DNA of 64,000 nt from the NCBI GenBank assembly GCA_902617895.1, contig CACMYJ010000003.1, positions 62,001 through 126,000 on the forward strand. The letters run 5' to 3'. The position numbers and the translations under genes are program-made. Within the stretch, counting starts at the first letter, position 1; each line of letters opens with the position of its first letter. The notes under the pieces are model-generated. The model saw only the letters and a list, made by a program, of their open reading frames with translations, was not told the origin of the DNA and searched no databases. Positions 25,176 to 35,175 of this stretch are shown in pieces. Source of the stretch: an uncultured Pelagibacteraceae bacterium (GTDB lineage Bacteria > Pseudomonadota > Alphaproteobacteria > Pelagibacterales > Pelagibacteraceae).

Positions 25176-27179
25176 TAAATTAAGCCATTCTTTTTGTGAT
25201 AAAATTTTTATTCCTAACTCTTTAGCTTGTTCTACTTTTCGGTTAGTTGGTTTTTCGCCAATTATTAAATATTTTAATTTTTTATTGACTGAGCTTACAA
25301 CAGATCCTGAATTCTCTTCAATTAAAGATTTTGCTTCAGCTCTACTCATATTTGATAATTTTCCAGTGAACATAAATGTATTGTTTAAAAGTTTACCGTT
25401 TTTATTTAATTTGAGATCAGAAATATTTAAAATAGAAGACAACTTTTCGATTATTTTATAATTTGACTTATTTTCAAAAAAAGTTTTCAAAGAATTTATT
25501 TGAGTTTCGCCAATTCCATCTATGTCTAAAAATTCATTCAACTTATCTTTTTTTACTAAAATTATAAAATTTTTTATAGACTTTACATGTTCCGCCAAAA
25601 GTTTTGCATTTTCAATTCCAATATGTCTTATCCCAATAGCATACAAAAATTTATCCAAAGAAACTTTTTTTGATTGATCAATAGAGTATTTTAAGTTTGA
25701 AACTGATAGATCTCCCCATCCATCTAAATTTGATATTTTATTATAATCTAAATTATAAATATCTTGTGGAAATCTTATTAAATTGAGATCCCAGAAATTT
25801 TCTACAACTTTTTTTCCAAGACCATCAATATTCATAGCATCTTTTGATATAAAATGTTTAATTTTTTCAATTGCTATTTTTTCACAATCATAACCTTCAT
25901 TTGTACATCTTCTTACAGCATCATGTTTTTTTGTTGTTTTATTAAATTCTTTTATTGTTTCTGAACCGCAGGAAGGGCAATTATTAGGAAAAATAAATTT
26001 TTTGGATTTTTTTTCTCTTTTTTTAAAATCGACTGAAACAACATGAGGAATAACATCACCTGCTCTCTCTACTTTTACAGTATCACCAAGTCTTATATCT
26101 TTTCTTATTATTTCATCTTCATTATGAAGTGTTGCACTAGAAACCACCACACCGCCAATATTTACTGGCTTTATTCTTGCTACTGGAGTTAAAGCGCCTG
26201 TTCTACCAACCTGAATATTTATGTCTTTTATTATAGAATATGCACTATCTGCTGAAAATTTATGAGCTATAGCCCACCTAGGAGAATTTGCTGTAAATCC
26301 TAATCTGTTTTGAAGATCAAGATTATTGATTTTATAGACTAAACCATCAACATCATACTTTAAATCAAATCTATCATTCTCAAATTTTTTGTGAAAACTT
26401 TCTAATTCTTTAATTGTTTTTAAAACCTTATTATGCTCATTTACTTTAAAACCCCATTTTTTCAATGAACTTAAAAAATCAGACTGTTTTTTTATTTTAT
26501 CACTTTCAAAATAACCATAAGTATAAGCTACAAAGTGAAGTGGAATTTTTTTAGTTTCTAGTGGATTTTTTTGTCTTAGTGAACCTGATGCTGCATTTCT
26601 AGCATTGGCAAAATCATTTTTTAATTTATTAAAATCATCTTTTTCTATAAAGACTTCACCTCTAACATCTATATCTTCTGGGAAATCTTTGTTTGTTATT
26701 TTATGAGGTATATCTTTAATCGTTTTTAAATTTTCAGTAATTACCTCACCTGTAGTACCATCTCCTCTTGAGGTACCCATGACTAATATTCCATTTTTAT
26801 AAGTTAATGATGCAGAAATTCCATCTATTTTAGGTTCAACACTATATTCAACATCAATTCTCTTGTTGAGGAAATTAAATATTTTCTTTTCAAAATTTAG
26901 TAAGTCCTCTTTATCAAAAGCGTTCGATAATGATAACATTTTAACTCTATGTCTAGATTTTATAAAATTCTTTGAGGGCGTAAATCCCAATGATTTTGAA
27001 GGGGAAAAGGTACTTTTTAAAAAATTATAATTTTTTTCTAAATCAAGTATCTCTTTTTTAATGTCATCATATTGTTTATCTGAAATTTTTGGAGAGCTAT
27101 CCTGAAAATATGATTTATTATGTATTTTTAGTTCTTTAATTTTTTTTTTATAGTATTTTTTTATTTCAATTTCTTTCAT
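25167..27179 (-). CDS. ligA: NAD+-dependent DNA ligase
   Basis: The 670-aa protein has normal LigA length. The N-terminal Ia domain contains the YxD-type NAD region. The nucleotidyl-accepting lysine is in VEPKIDGISASL near residue 119. A four-cysteine zinc finger (CPSCGSE...RRCTNEGYDCE) lies near residue 410, tandem helix-hairpin-helix motifs (NIDGLGKKVVENF, IRHIGIENAKLLAEHV, DIDGIGETQINSL) follow, and a C-terminal BRCT domain runs from LLNNTFMFTGKLSNMSRAEA. It seals Okazaki fragments and repair nicks. It lies directly after bamD with 9 nt between, where many alphaproteobacteria have recN. Confidence 0.96.
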   Translation of the reverse strand: MKEIEIKKYYKKKIKELKIHNKSYFQDSSPKISDKQYDDIKKEILDLEKNYNFLKSTFSPSKSLGFTPSKNFIKSRHRVKMLSLSNAFDKEDLLNFEKKIFNFLNKRIDVEYSVEPKIDGISASLTYKNGILVMGTSRGDGTTGEVITENLKTIKDIPHKITNKDFPEDIDVRGEVFIEKDDFNKLKNDFANARNAASGSLRQKNPLETKKIPLHFVAYTYGYFESDKIKKQSDFLSSLKKWGFKVNEHNKVLKTIKELESFHKKFENDRFDLKYDVDGLVYKINNLDLQNRLGFTANSPRWAIAHKFSADSAYSIIKDINIQVGRTGALTPVARIKPVNIGGVVVSSATLHNEDEIIRKDIRLGDTVKVERAGDVIPHVVSVDFKKREKKSKKFIFPNNCPSCGSETIKEFNKTTKKHDAVRRCTNEGYDCEKIAIEKIKHFISKDAMNIDGLGKKVVENFWDLNLIRFPQDIYNLDYNKISNLDGWGDLSVSNLKYSIDQSKKVSLDKFLYAIGIRHIGIENAKLLAEHVKSIKNFIILVKKDKLNEFLDIDGIGETQINSLKTFFENKSNYKIIEKLSSILNISDLKLNKNGKLLNNTFMFTGKLSNMSRAEAKSLIEENSGSVVSSVNKKLKYLIIGEKPTNRKVEQAKELGIKILSQKEWLNLLD

Positions 27180-27188
27180 TAAACTTCT

Positions 27189-28028
27189 TTATTGAAATAA
27201 GTCTTTAAATCTTTTAAGCAAGGATTTTTGTTTGTTCAGATCACTTTTGATTTCTATCTTTTTATATTCTTTATTTAAAATTTTATACGACCTTTCATAC
27301 CAGTCACTCGATTGGTAGTTATATCCTAACATAATTGCATATTTTTTTGATTCATTCTCAAGGCCTAATTTATAATTTAATTCAACAAGTCTATACAAAG
27401 CTTCTTCTACAAAAATTGTGGTATCATATTTATTTACAATTTTTTTATATCTATTCATTGCTGGTATCCATTTTTCTCTATCAAGATAATAATTAGCTAG
27501 ATATAACTCTTTAGAAGCAAGTATTTCCTCAATTAATTCAAGTTTAAATTTAGCATCTTCAGAAAAGTCAGTATTTGGATATCTATTTGTTAATAAAGTA
27601 AAATAATCTTTTGCCTTAATTATTTCTCCTAAATCTTTTTTTTCGTCAATTATTTGATTGTAATGACATATGCCTAATAAGTAATAAGCATAATCTGTGT
27701 CTGGGTGATTCTTATATTTATCAAGAAATCGCTCCAACTCAAATATTGCATCATTATAATATAATTGAGAGTAATATGAATATGCAGCCATCAACGTTGA
27801 TCTTGGTGCCCAGACAGATTGAGGATATAAAAGCTCAACTTCATTAAATTTTTTCGCTGCAAAAAAAATATCACCTCTGTTAAGCTCTTTTAATCCCTCA
27901 TTGTAAGCATCTATCATCTGCATCTCCAAATTATTTTCTTTGATCAATGAAACTTGTTCATCTTTTTGAGAACAAGAAACTAAAATAAATAAAATGAACC
28001 AACAAAATATAATTTTTTGAATTTTCAT
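27189..28028 (-). CDS. bamD: BamD, outer-membrane assembly lipoprotein
   Basis: A 279-aa protein with a lipoprotein signal peptide (FILVSC, lipobox cysteine about residue 19) and TPR-like helices: AYNEGLKELNRGDIFFAAKK, SYYSQLYYNDAIFELERFL and DYAYYLLGICHYNQI. This is the BamD/ComL pattern of about 240-290 aa with five TPRs. It anchors to the inner leaflet of the outer membrane and works with BamA in beta-barrel insertion. Its location after lpxC in the dcw cluster matches other alphaproteobacteria. Confidence 0.92.
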   Translation of the reverse strand: MKIQKIIFCWFILFILVSCSQKDEQVSLIKENNLEMQMIDAYNEGLKELNRGDIFFAAKKFNEVELLYPQSVWAPRSTLMAAYSYYSQLYYNDAIFELERFLDKYKNHPDTDYAYYLLGICHYNQIIDEKKDLGEIIKAKDYFTLLTNRYPNTDFSEDAKFKLELIEEILASKELYLANYYLDREKWIPAMNRYKKIVNKYDTTIFVEEALYRLVELNYKLGLENESKKYAIMLGYNYQSSDWYERSYKILNKEYKKIEIKSDLNKQKSLLKRFKDLFQ

Positions 28029-28066
28029 TTAAAAATTTTAACAGAATTTTTTTAAAATTCTAATTA

Positions 28067-28990
28067 TTATGCAATTGATTTTAAATTATGGCGATTATTA
28101 ATTAATGTATGTGGTAAATTTTTACCTTTAATTTCTAACAAGGAATAATTTTTATTATCGCTGAATACTTTTCTAAGTAATTGATTAGTTAAACTATGGC
28201 CACCATGTCTACATTTTAATGATCCTATGAGTCTGTAACCAACTAAATAAAGGTCTCCCATACAATCTAAAATTTTATGATTTACAAATTCCTTTTCATT
28301 TCTTAGTCCATTCGGATTAAGAATTTTATCATCTTTAACGACAATTGCATTTTTTAATGATCCGCCTTTACCTAAACCGAGTTTCTTAAGCTTTTCAATA
28401 TCTTCAAATAAACAAAAAGTTCTAGAGTTATATATATCCTCTAAATTATCCTCGAATACATTAACTTTATTATTTTGACGTTTAATAATTTTATTTTTAT
28501 AATTTATTTCAAAATCTATTTCTAGAGTTGTATTAGATTTGTTTAAAGAGATGTATTTATTACCCTCTGCTATTTCAACATGATTATTAATTTTAATTAA
28601 TTTGATTGGAATATCGCTAGTTTTCAAGCCTATATCTTTTAAAAGTTTAACAAAATCTTTTGCTGAACCGTCAAGAATTGGAACTTCCTGCCCATCTAGC
28701 TCTACAATGGCATTATCCACACCTAAACCAAAAAAAGCAGCCATTAGGTGTTCAATCGTTGATACTTTTACCCTGAATTGATTTGATACAGTTGTGCAAA
28801 GAGTAGCTTCACTAACATTTTCAAAATTTGGTATGACAACATTATTTTTCTTTAAATCTACTCTTTTGAAAACTATTCCTGAGTTTGGTGATGCAGGCAA
28901 AATATTCACATTCACATTCATTCCTGTATGGATCCCTACCCCTGAAAATGAGACTTTATTTGCTATGGTTGACTGTGAAAGTACTGACAT
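28067..28990 (-). CDS. lpxC: LpxC, UDP-3-O-acyl-N-acetylglucosamine deacetylase
   Basis: The product is 307 aa from the ATG at 28990 (MSVLSQSTIANKVSFSGVGI); the 13 extra residues in the ORF track are not part of the family. Zinc ligands are the His in STIEHLMAAFFGLGVDNA and those in NHKILDCMGDLYLVG, with the catalytic His in HGGHSLTNQLLRKV. It commits the cell to lipid A synthesis, so this organism has an LPS-type outer membrane. It is the first gene after ftsA, across a 61-bp spacer; in the usual order ftsZ would sit in between. Confidence 0.96.
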   Translation of the reverse strand: MSVLSQSTIANKVSFSGVGIHTGMNVNVNILPASPNSGIVFKRVDLKKNNVVIPNFENVSEATLCTTVSNQFRVKVSTIEHLMAAFFGLGVDNAIVELDGQEVPILDGSAKDFVKLLKDIGLKTSDIPIKLIKINNHVEIAEGNKYISLNKSNTTLEIDFEINYKNKIIKRQNNKVNVFEDNLEDIYNSRTFCLFEDIEKLKKLGLGKGGSLKNAIVVKDDKILNPNGLRNEKEFVNHKILDCMGDLYLVGYRLIGSLKCRHGGHSLTNQLLRKVFSDNKNYSLLEIKGKNLPHTLINNRHNLKSIA

Positions 28991-29051
28991 AAAATAAGTA
29001 TATAAAATTAAGGAAAGTTTTGTATTCAAGTAATATTACAAGAAAATACGA

Positions 29052-30218
29052 TTATTTAGAAAATAGATTAAAAAATTTCTCAAAAAGTCCTATTTTTTTT
29101 ATTTTTTTTGAGTTTTTAATGAGTAATCTTTCATCACTTTTGTGATAATGCATAGCTGCTTCGCAGATATCCGAATCATTTTCGTTAAAAAAAATTAATT
29201 CAGAAAAATCTTTATTAAAATCAAAATTAAAGTTCTTTGATAGTAACTTTGAACCACCTCCAATAAAAATTATAATTGGTTTACTAACACTAGTATAATT
29301 TTTAAAAAAATTATTTTGAGTAACCGCTAATTTTATAATTTCATTTATTCTTGCTTCAATAATTTGTTTCAACAAATTAATTGAAATATTTTTTTTAATT
29401 AATTCACTATATAGATTAATATCACTTAAAGAATTTTTATTAAAAGATATCTCATTCTCGTCTTTGTTAAATTTCAATTTCAAATCTTCAGAATAGTTAA
29501 GATCTAGATTTAAAACTTTTGAAATATCTTTAGTAATATTATTTCCACCGATTGGAATAGATTTTAAAAATTTAAATTTTTTATTATGAAAAAAAAATGC
29601 ACTAGATCTTTCAAAACCTATATCTAAAAATATCAAATTATTTTTATTTTCAAAATTTTTTTTATACAATTTAGATTTAACGTAACTTGAACAGTAGATA
29701 TTTAATATATTTAAATTATTTTTTTTAAATTTATTTGATAAATTATTAATTGAAGATTTTTTAAGGCAGATAAATTTTAATTCTAATATTAAAGATTTAG
29801 TTTTCAAATTATCCAAATCATTTTCTAATTTTTTATTATCATCTACGATCATATTATTTATGCTGATGTGTAAAATCTTGTCTTTAAAATTATTTTCAGA
29901 AACAATGAAATTTGCTTCTTTGATTAGACTTTTATAATACTTTGAAATTAAAATAGGTTGATCAAAAGACTTTTTTATTGAAAGATCGACAAAATTAAAT
30001 TTAGAAGAGTCGTATAATACATTTACATCAACCAAGTGTGTTGATAATTTTTTTTCTGCATCTCTTATCAACTTATTTAGAGAATTGTCTAAATTTTCAC
30101 TTTCAAAAACTTCAGTAGTTTTAATATTTGAAGAATAAATTATTTCAGAAGATTGGTTAAATACGCCTAATCTTAAATTTTTAGACCCAAAGTCAATAAC
30201 GGTATCTAAATTACTCAT
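29052..30218 (-). CDS. ftsA: FtsA, divisome actin homologue
   Basis: This 388-aa protein is divergent but recognisable: phosphate-binding IDFGSKNLRLGVF at the N-terminus, LIFLDIGFERSSAFFFHN near residue 195, the adenosine motif IIFIGGGSKLL near residue 315, and a C-terminal amphipathic helix (GLFEKFFNLFSK) that targets the membrane. It tethers FtsZ polymers to the inner membrane. The start overlaps the ftsQ stop by 8 nt. Unlike most bacteria it is not followed by ftsZ. Compared with typical FtsA (about 410-440 aa) it is shortened. Confidence 0.88.
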   Translation of the reverse strand: MSNLDTVIDFGSKNLRLGVFNQSSEIIYSSNIKTTEVFESENLDNSLNKLIRDAEKKLSTHLVDVNVLYDSSKFNFVDLSIKKSFDQPILISKYYKSLIKEANFIVSENNFKDKILHISINNMIVDDNKKLENDLDNLKTKSLILELKFICLKKSSINNLSNKFKKNNLNILNIYCSSYVKSKLYKKNFENKNNLIFLDIGFERSSAFFFHNKKFKFLKSIPIGGNNITKDISKVLNLDLNYSEDLKLKFNKDENEISFNKNSLSDINLYSELIKKNISINLLKQIIEARINEIIKLAVTQNNFFKNYTSVSKPIIIFIGGGSKLLSKNFNFDFNKDFSELIFFNENDSDICEAAMHYHKSDERLLIKNSKKIKKIGLFEKFFNLFSK

Positions 30219-30906
30219 TATTATTTGTCATTATAATCTGATCAATTACTCTAAGATCAATAATTTTTGTTTTTGTTAAATAATCATTATCTGATAGTTT
30301 TTTATAAATTTTAATTGAATTTATGATATTTTTAGATGGTAACTTTAAAATTAATCCATTAGAGAATACCAGATCCCATCTTCTATTTTTAAAAAAATAA
30401 TATTGTTCTATATTATCTATTTGTAACTGTTGATTATTTAAAATATTATACAAATTTAGAAATTCCTTTATTTGAAATTCCCCAAATACTGTTGGGGTAT
30501 TATATTTTTCATAGATTTGATTTGAATTTATAAATTTTCCATTTTTACCAATGTAGAACTTTTCTCCATTAATAAAAGTTTTTCCAAGGATTGATGTTTT
30601 TGATAAATTCACGTTTATAGAGGAAGGTATAATTTTCTTAACATTTATACTTTCAATAAAATTGAATTTGTTTAATTTTTCTAAAACTTTTTTATCTCTT
30701 ATTTTAAAAATGTTTGTATTTTTTAAGTTATTTAATTCCTCTTCAATATTTTTTTTTTCGTTGTAGGATACTCCATTTATATTAATAGTTTTTAAACTAA
30801 ACTTATCTTGATAATGTTCTAAAAATTTGAAATTAAATATTGAACTTAAAAAAATTAGAAAAAACAAATAAAGGTATAATTTATATTTACTTATTAATGG
30901 AAGCAT
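30211..30906 (-). CDS. ftsQ: FtsQ, divisome POTRA-domain protein
   Basis: A 231-aa bitopic protein: a short cytoplasmic tail, one transmembrane helix (LYLFFLIFLSSIFNF) and a POTRA domain beginning SLKTININGVSYNEKKNIEE. INVKKIIPSSINVNLSK and a beta domain with RRWDLVFSNGLILKLP follow. It links early cytoplasmic and late periplasmic division proteins. Sequence conservation is low, as usual for FtsQ, but position between ddl and ftsA makes the call firm. It overlaps ddl by 20 nt and ftsA by 8 nt. Confidence 0.88.
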   Translation of the reverse strand: MLPLISKYKLYLYLFFLIFLSSIFNFKFLEHYQDKFSLKTININGVSYNEKKNIEEELNNLKNTNIFKIRDKKVLEKLNKFNFIESINVKKIIPSSINVNLSKTSILGKTFINGEKFYIGKNGKFINSNQIYEKYNTPTVFGEFQIKEFLNLYNILNNQQLQIDNIEQYYFFKNRRWDLVFSNGLILKLPSKNIINSIKIYKKLSDNDYLTKTKIIDLRVIDQIIMTNNNE

Positions 30907-31807
30907 CTCTCATTATTTCTTCAATAAGCTCTATAAAACTTATATTTTTGTATTTTGCAATTTCAGGTACAAGAGAAAGTGAAGTCATACCTGGCTGAGT
31001 ATTAAGTTCTAATAAATAAAATTTGTTATTGTAAAATCTGAAATCTGACCTTGAAACTCCCCTACATTTTAATAATTTGTGCGCTTTCATGGCGATTGAA
31101 TTAACTTTATTAAAATTTTTTAAACTCAAGTTGACTGGTATTATATGTTCAGTTTTTGCATTAGCACTGTACTTAGCCTTATAATCATAAAATTTCCTTT
31201 TGGGTTTAAGCTCAATAATGCCAAGTTTTTTTTTACCTAATATAGCAGCTTGGATTTCTCTTCCTGGTATATATTTCTCAATTAAAATATCTTTAAATTT
31301 TTTTAATTTTATTAAATCACTAGTAAAATTTTTTTTGTTACAAATATAAACACCTACACTAGAACCTTCATTAATAGGCTTTAAAACTACAGGAAATTTT
31401 AATTTTTTATCAATTTTATCTGTTATACTTTTAACATTAAAATCATTTTTAAAAGAAAATTTAATATAAGGGGGTGTTAGAATATTATTTTTAGTAAAAA
31501 TTTTTTTTGAAATTTCTTTATCGATTGCAAGAGAAGATGATAAAACACCAGAATGAGAATATCTTATCTTTTCTGACTCGAGTATCGACTGAATATAACC
31601 ATCCTCTCCATACCTCCCATGTAGCAGGTTTAAAACTAAATTTGGCTTAAATTTTCTTAATTTTTTGACAAAATTCCCATCTGGTTCGATTAATAAAAGT
31701 TTATATTTTTTAATTTTTTTTAATTCGTTGATTACACTTTTAGCTGTTATTAAGCTGATCTCTCTCTCATTTGAATATCCTCCTGCCAATATTAAAATTT
31801 TGTCCAT
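30887..31807 (-). CDS. ddl: D-alanine--D-alanine ligase
   Basis: The 306-aa ATP-grasp enzyme begins MDKILILAGGYSNEREISLI (the GGxSxEREISL signature) and contains LLHGRYGEDGYIQS near residue 62. FPVVLKPINEGSSVGVYI near residue 133 and LELNTQPGMTSLSLVP near the C-terminus complete the pattern. It makes D-Ala-D-Ala for peptidoglycan precursors used by MurF. Its ATG shares one base with the murB stop (TAATG). Confidence 0.96.
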   Translation of the reverse strand: MDKILILAGGYSNEREISLITAKSVINELKKIKKYKLLLIEPDGNFVKKLRKFKPNLVLNLLHGRYGEDGYIQSILESEKIRYSHSGVLSSSLAIDKEISKKIFTKNNILTPPYIKFSFKNDFNVKSITDKIDKKLKFPVVLKPINEGSSVGVYICNKKNFTSDLIKLKKFKDILIEKYIPGREIQAAILGKKKLGIIELKPKRKFYDYKAKYSANAKTEHIIPVNLSLKNFNKVNSIAMKAHKLLKCRGVSRSDFRFYNNKFYLLELNTQPGMTSLSLVPEIAKYKNISFIELIEEIMRDASINK

Positions 31808-32715
31808 TATTCGACCACCACAATTTCTAATTCTAATTTTACTCCTGTCTGGTCTTTTACTTTTTTTTTAACAAAATTAATTAAAGACTTCATATCTTCA
31901 GATTTTGCATTTTTTTTATTTACAAAAAAATTAGCATGTTTCTTTGATATAAATGCATCCCCATAACTCGTTTCATTAGGGACACATGATCTAATTAGTT
32001 CCCATACCTTTCTGTCTGTTTGATTAATGGGATTTTTAAATGTACTACCACTTGTTTTAATTTTAGTTGGTTGAGCCATATTTTTAACTGTATTTAATTT
32101 CGTCATATAATTACTTATTTCATCACTTTTTTTTTCATTTCCTTTAAAAGTCGCACTTAAAAAAATTAAATCTTTAGGTAATTCTATTGATCTATAATTG
32201 AAATCAATTTTATTTGCAGGTAAACTTCTTACTACACCTTTAAAATCAACTAATTGAATAGAAATAAGAATATCTTTAAATTCTTTTTTAAAACATCCAG
32301 AGTTCATTCTTATACCTCCACCTATAGAACCTGGAATACACGACATAAATTCTAATCCAGAAATATTGTTATCCTTTGCAAATTCTGAAACTTTTTTTTG
32401 CGAAGCTGCAGTCCCGGCAATGATTGTCTCGTTATCAAGCAGCGTAATATTTGAGAAGCTTTTGCCTAATTTAATTACTGTCCCTTGATAAGTATCATCA
32501 TCAAATAATACATTTGACCCATTCCCTAAAATAAATATTTTATTTCTCTCTGCATAAAGTTTAAGATAGTCTATTAAACCTTTAAGAGAGCTCGGTTTAA
32601 AAAAAATTTTGGTTTTTCCTCCAATATTAAACCAATTAAGATTTTTAATGCTTCGATCAAAAAAAATATCCCCATCTATTAATAATGCTGATTTTTTTAT
32701 ATCATCTATTTCCAT
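31807..32715 (-). CDS. murB: UDP-N-acetylenolpyruvoylglucosamine reductase
   Basis: The product is 302 aa from the ATG at 32715, preferred because it gives the TAATG junction with murC seen repeatedly in this cluster; the ORF-track start adds ten residues. FAD-binding features are WFNIGGKTKIFFKP, ILGNGSNVLFDD and CIPGSIGGGIRMNSG, and the catalytic region reads KTSGSTFKNP. Length and sequence fit type II MurB. It reduces UDP-GlcNAc-enolpyruvate to UDP-MurNAc with NADPH. Confidence 0.95.
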   Translation of the reverse strand: MEIDDIKKSALLIDGDIFFDRSIKNLNWFNIGGKTKIFFKPSSLKGLIDYLKLYAERNKIFILGNGSNVLFDDDTYQGTVIKLGKSFSNITLLDNETIIAGTAASQKKVSEFAKDNNISGLEFMSCIPGSIGGGIRMNSGCFKKEFKDILISIQLVDFKGVVRSLPANKIDFNYRSIELPKDLIFLSATFKGNEKKSDEISNYMTKLNTVKNMAQPTKIKTSGSTFKNPINQTDRKVWELIRSCVPNETSYGDAFISKKHANFFVNKKNAKSEDMKSLINFVKKKVKDQTGVKLELEIVVVE

Positions 32716-34106
32716 TAAAAAATATTTTCTAAATTTTTCATCCAATTTGATATAGATCCTGCGCCCATACCAATGTAAATTTTTTCACCAAATACATTCT
32801 GTTTAATAAATCTTTGTAATTGTAATTCATCTTCAACCTGTATTAATTTAACATTAGAATTTTTTATTATTAATTTTGCAAATGAATGATATGTAAAATT
32901 CAGTCTTAGTTTTTCATTAGCTTTATAAATGGGACACAATAAAACTGTATCTGCCATTTTAAAACATTTTGAAAACTCTTTTTTCAAATTTATTACTCTT
33001 GAGATTCTATGAGGTTGAAAAACACAAATAATTTCTTTGTTTTTGTAGACATTTCTAACACCATTTAGAACTGAACATATTTCTGTTGGATGATGAGCAT
33101 AATCATCATAAAAACCTATGTTGTTATGATTGAATATGTGAGAAAACCTTCTCTGAACTCCTTTAAAATTGTATAGTCCAAGTTTAATATATTTTTCAGG
33201 TAGTCCAATTGTAAAAGCTAAAGAAATTGCTGCGGTTGCATTTTGAATATTATGGATTCCTATCATTGGAATTTTAATTCCTTTAATTTTTTTTTTTTTA
33301 CTTGGTATATTTATTTTGACATCGAAACTAGAAAAATTAGATGATTGTTTAATATTTAATATTTGAAAATTAGACTTTTTATTTTTACCATATGTATAAA
33401 AATTTTTGTTTATCGATTTTTTTTGAACATTTTTAAGATTTTGATCATCAATACATATAAACCCTTTACCTACTGATGGTATTTTTTCAATAAATTCAAG
33501 AAAACTTTTTTTAAGATTATTAATATTTTTATAAAAATCTAGGTGCTCAGAGTCGAGATTAGTAGCTATAGAATACGTAAAGGGGATCTTTAAAAAGCTC
33601 CCATCTGACTCATCAGACTCTGTAACACACCAATTGCTTTTGCCCAATTTTGCAGAATTACCAAATGAATTTAATACACCACCATTAATTATAGTTGGGT
33701 CTAATTTAGCTGCTGTAAATATACTAGATACTAATGATGTTGTTGTTGTTTTTCCATGTGAACCAGTTACCACAACATTCCTCATGAAAGATACTATGTG
33801 ACCCAACATATCTCCTCTTGTATAAATAGGTAAATTTTTTTTGTTAGCCTCAATTAATTCTGGATTATTTTTTTTTATAGCTGATGAAATTACCAGAACA
33901 GTTGTATTTTTTAAATTTTCTTTTTTTTGATTTAAAAATACCCTTATTTTTTTTTCTTTTAATCTTTCAATATTTCGATTATCAGCAATATCGCTTCCTT
34001 GAACTTTGTAACCTAACCCATTCATAATCAATGCTAAACCACTCATACCTATTCCTCCAATACCAACAAAATGGATAAGTTCATTTTTTCCCAAGTCAAT
34101 ATTCAT
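32715..34106 (-). CDS. murC: UDP-N-acetylmuramate--L-alanine ligase
   Basis: About 463 aa from the ATG at 34106; the ORF-track start at 34118 is a TTG. HFVGIGGIGMSGLALIM marks the UDP-binding N-domain, VVTGSHGKTTTTSLV near residue 107 is the ATP P-loop, ESDESDGSFLK and FYDDYAHHPTEI are Mur ligase signatures. It adds L-Ala to UDP-MurNAc. The start overlaps the murG end by 11 nt. Confidence 0.96.
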   Translation of the reverse strand: MNIDLGKNELIHFVGIGGIGMSGLALIMNGLGYKVQGSDIADNRNIERLKEKKIRVFLNQKKENLKNTTVLVISSAIKKNNPELIEANKKNLPIYTRGDMLGHIVSFMRNVVVTGSHGKTTTTSLVSSIFTAAKLDPTIINGGVLNSFGNSAKLGKSNWCVTESDESDGSFLKIPFTYSIATNLDSEHLDFYKNINNLKKSFLEFIEKIPSVGKGFICIDDQNLKNVQKKSINKNFYTYGKNKKSNFQILNIKQSSNFSSFDVKINIPSKKKKIKGIKIPMIGIHNIQNATAAISLAFTIGLPEKYIKLGLYNFKGVQRRFSHIFNHNNIGFYDDYAHHPTEICSVLNGVRNVYKNKEIICVFQPHRISRVINLKKEFSKCFKMADTVLLCPIYKANEKLRLNFTYHSFAKLIIKNSNVKLIQVEDELQLQRFIKQNVFGEKIYIGMGAGSISNWMKNLENIF

Positions 34107-35172
34107 TAATAAGCTCAATTAGTTTAGATTTATTTTTTTCCCAGGTATTTTCTTTAGTTAGTTTAATTAAATTATTTTTTTTTGAAAAATATTCATTTTG
34201 ATCTTGAAATATTTTCATAATCAAATCTGTAAAGTTATTTTCGTCAATATCTTTTTGCATAATTAGCCAGCAAGATTTATTTTTTTCATAAAATTTTGCA
34301 TTGTAATATTGATGATTATCTTTAGCATATGGGTAAGGAATTGCCACAAATGGAATATTTAAATAACCTAATTCTGAAATTGCGGATGCTCCGGAACGTG
34401 TAATAGCTAAATCATAATTAATAGCTTTTATTATTAAGTTGTCATCAAAGTGAAATAACTCATGCTCTATGTGGTTTTTTTGATAGAGTTCTTTAATATT
34501 TTCTCTCGAATTTGTATTAATTACCTGTTGTAAAACTTGGATTTTCTGAGTTTTTGAAAGTTTTATAATAATTTTAGTTATAAATTCATCAAAGAAATTT
34601 GCTCCCTGACTTCCTCCAATAATTAATATTTTTTTTTTTCCTGTAACCACCATCTTTTCGTTTTTTTTATATTTATAAATTTCTTTCCTAAGTAATGGCT
34701 TAACTAAATAAATCTTATTTGAGAATCTTTTAGAAATACCTTTTAAATTTTTTTCATAACAAATAATTCTTTTAGCAAAAATTAGCATTAATTTGTTCGC
34801 TCTTCCTAGGACAGAATTTGGTTCAAAAATATAAATTTTTAAATTCAATAAATTTGAAGCCAAACATAAAGGTAAGGACATATATCCACCAGTACTAATT
34901 AAAATATTAAAATTATTTGATTTTATGTATTTGTAAGATTTTATTATTGATATAAAAAATTTAATTAAATTGTATGGAAGTAATAGTAAATTTGAAAATA
35001 AGTTTGGTACATCAATTAATGAGTAATCATAATTCTTATTATTAATGAACTTTGATCCCCTTAAATCTGTTGAAATTTTTACTTCATAATCTTCTTTTAA
35101 AGCATCATATATACTTAAAGATGGGATTACATGTCCACCAGAGCCACCTGTTGCAATTAGTATTTTTTTCAT
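34096..35172 (-). CDS. murG: MurG, lipid II synthase (GT28)
   Basis: The 358-aa protein has the MurG glycine-rich loops KKILIATGGSGGHVIPSLSI at the N-terminus and ILIIGGSQGANFFDEF in the second half, with ITRSGASAISELGYLNIPFV and AIPYPYAKDNHQYYNA forming the UDP-GlcNAc site. It transfers GlcNAc from UDP-GlcNAc to lipid I on the inner face of the membrane. It lies 3 nt after ftsW and overlaps murC. Confidence 0.95.
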   Translation of the reverse strand: MKKILIATGGSGGHVIPSLSIYDALKEDYEVKISTDLRGSKFINNKNYDYSLIDVPNLFSNLLLLPYNLIKFFISIIKSYKYIKSNNFNILISTGGYMSLPLCLASNLLNLKIYIFEPNSVLGRANKLMLIFAKRIICYEKNLKGISKRFSNKIYLVKPLLRKEIYKYKKNEKMVVTGKKKILIIGGSQGANFFDEFITKIIIKLSKTQKIQVLQQVINTNSRENIKELYQKNHIEHELFHFDDNLIIKAINYDLAITRSGASAISELGYLNIPFVAIPYPYAKDNHQYYNAKFYEKNKSCWLIMQKDIDENNFTDLIMKIFQDQNEYFSKKNNLIKLTKENTWEKNKSKLIELINEY

Positions 35173-35175
35173 TAT

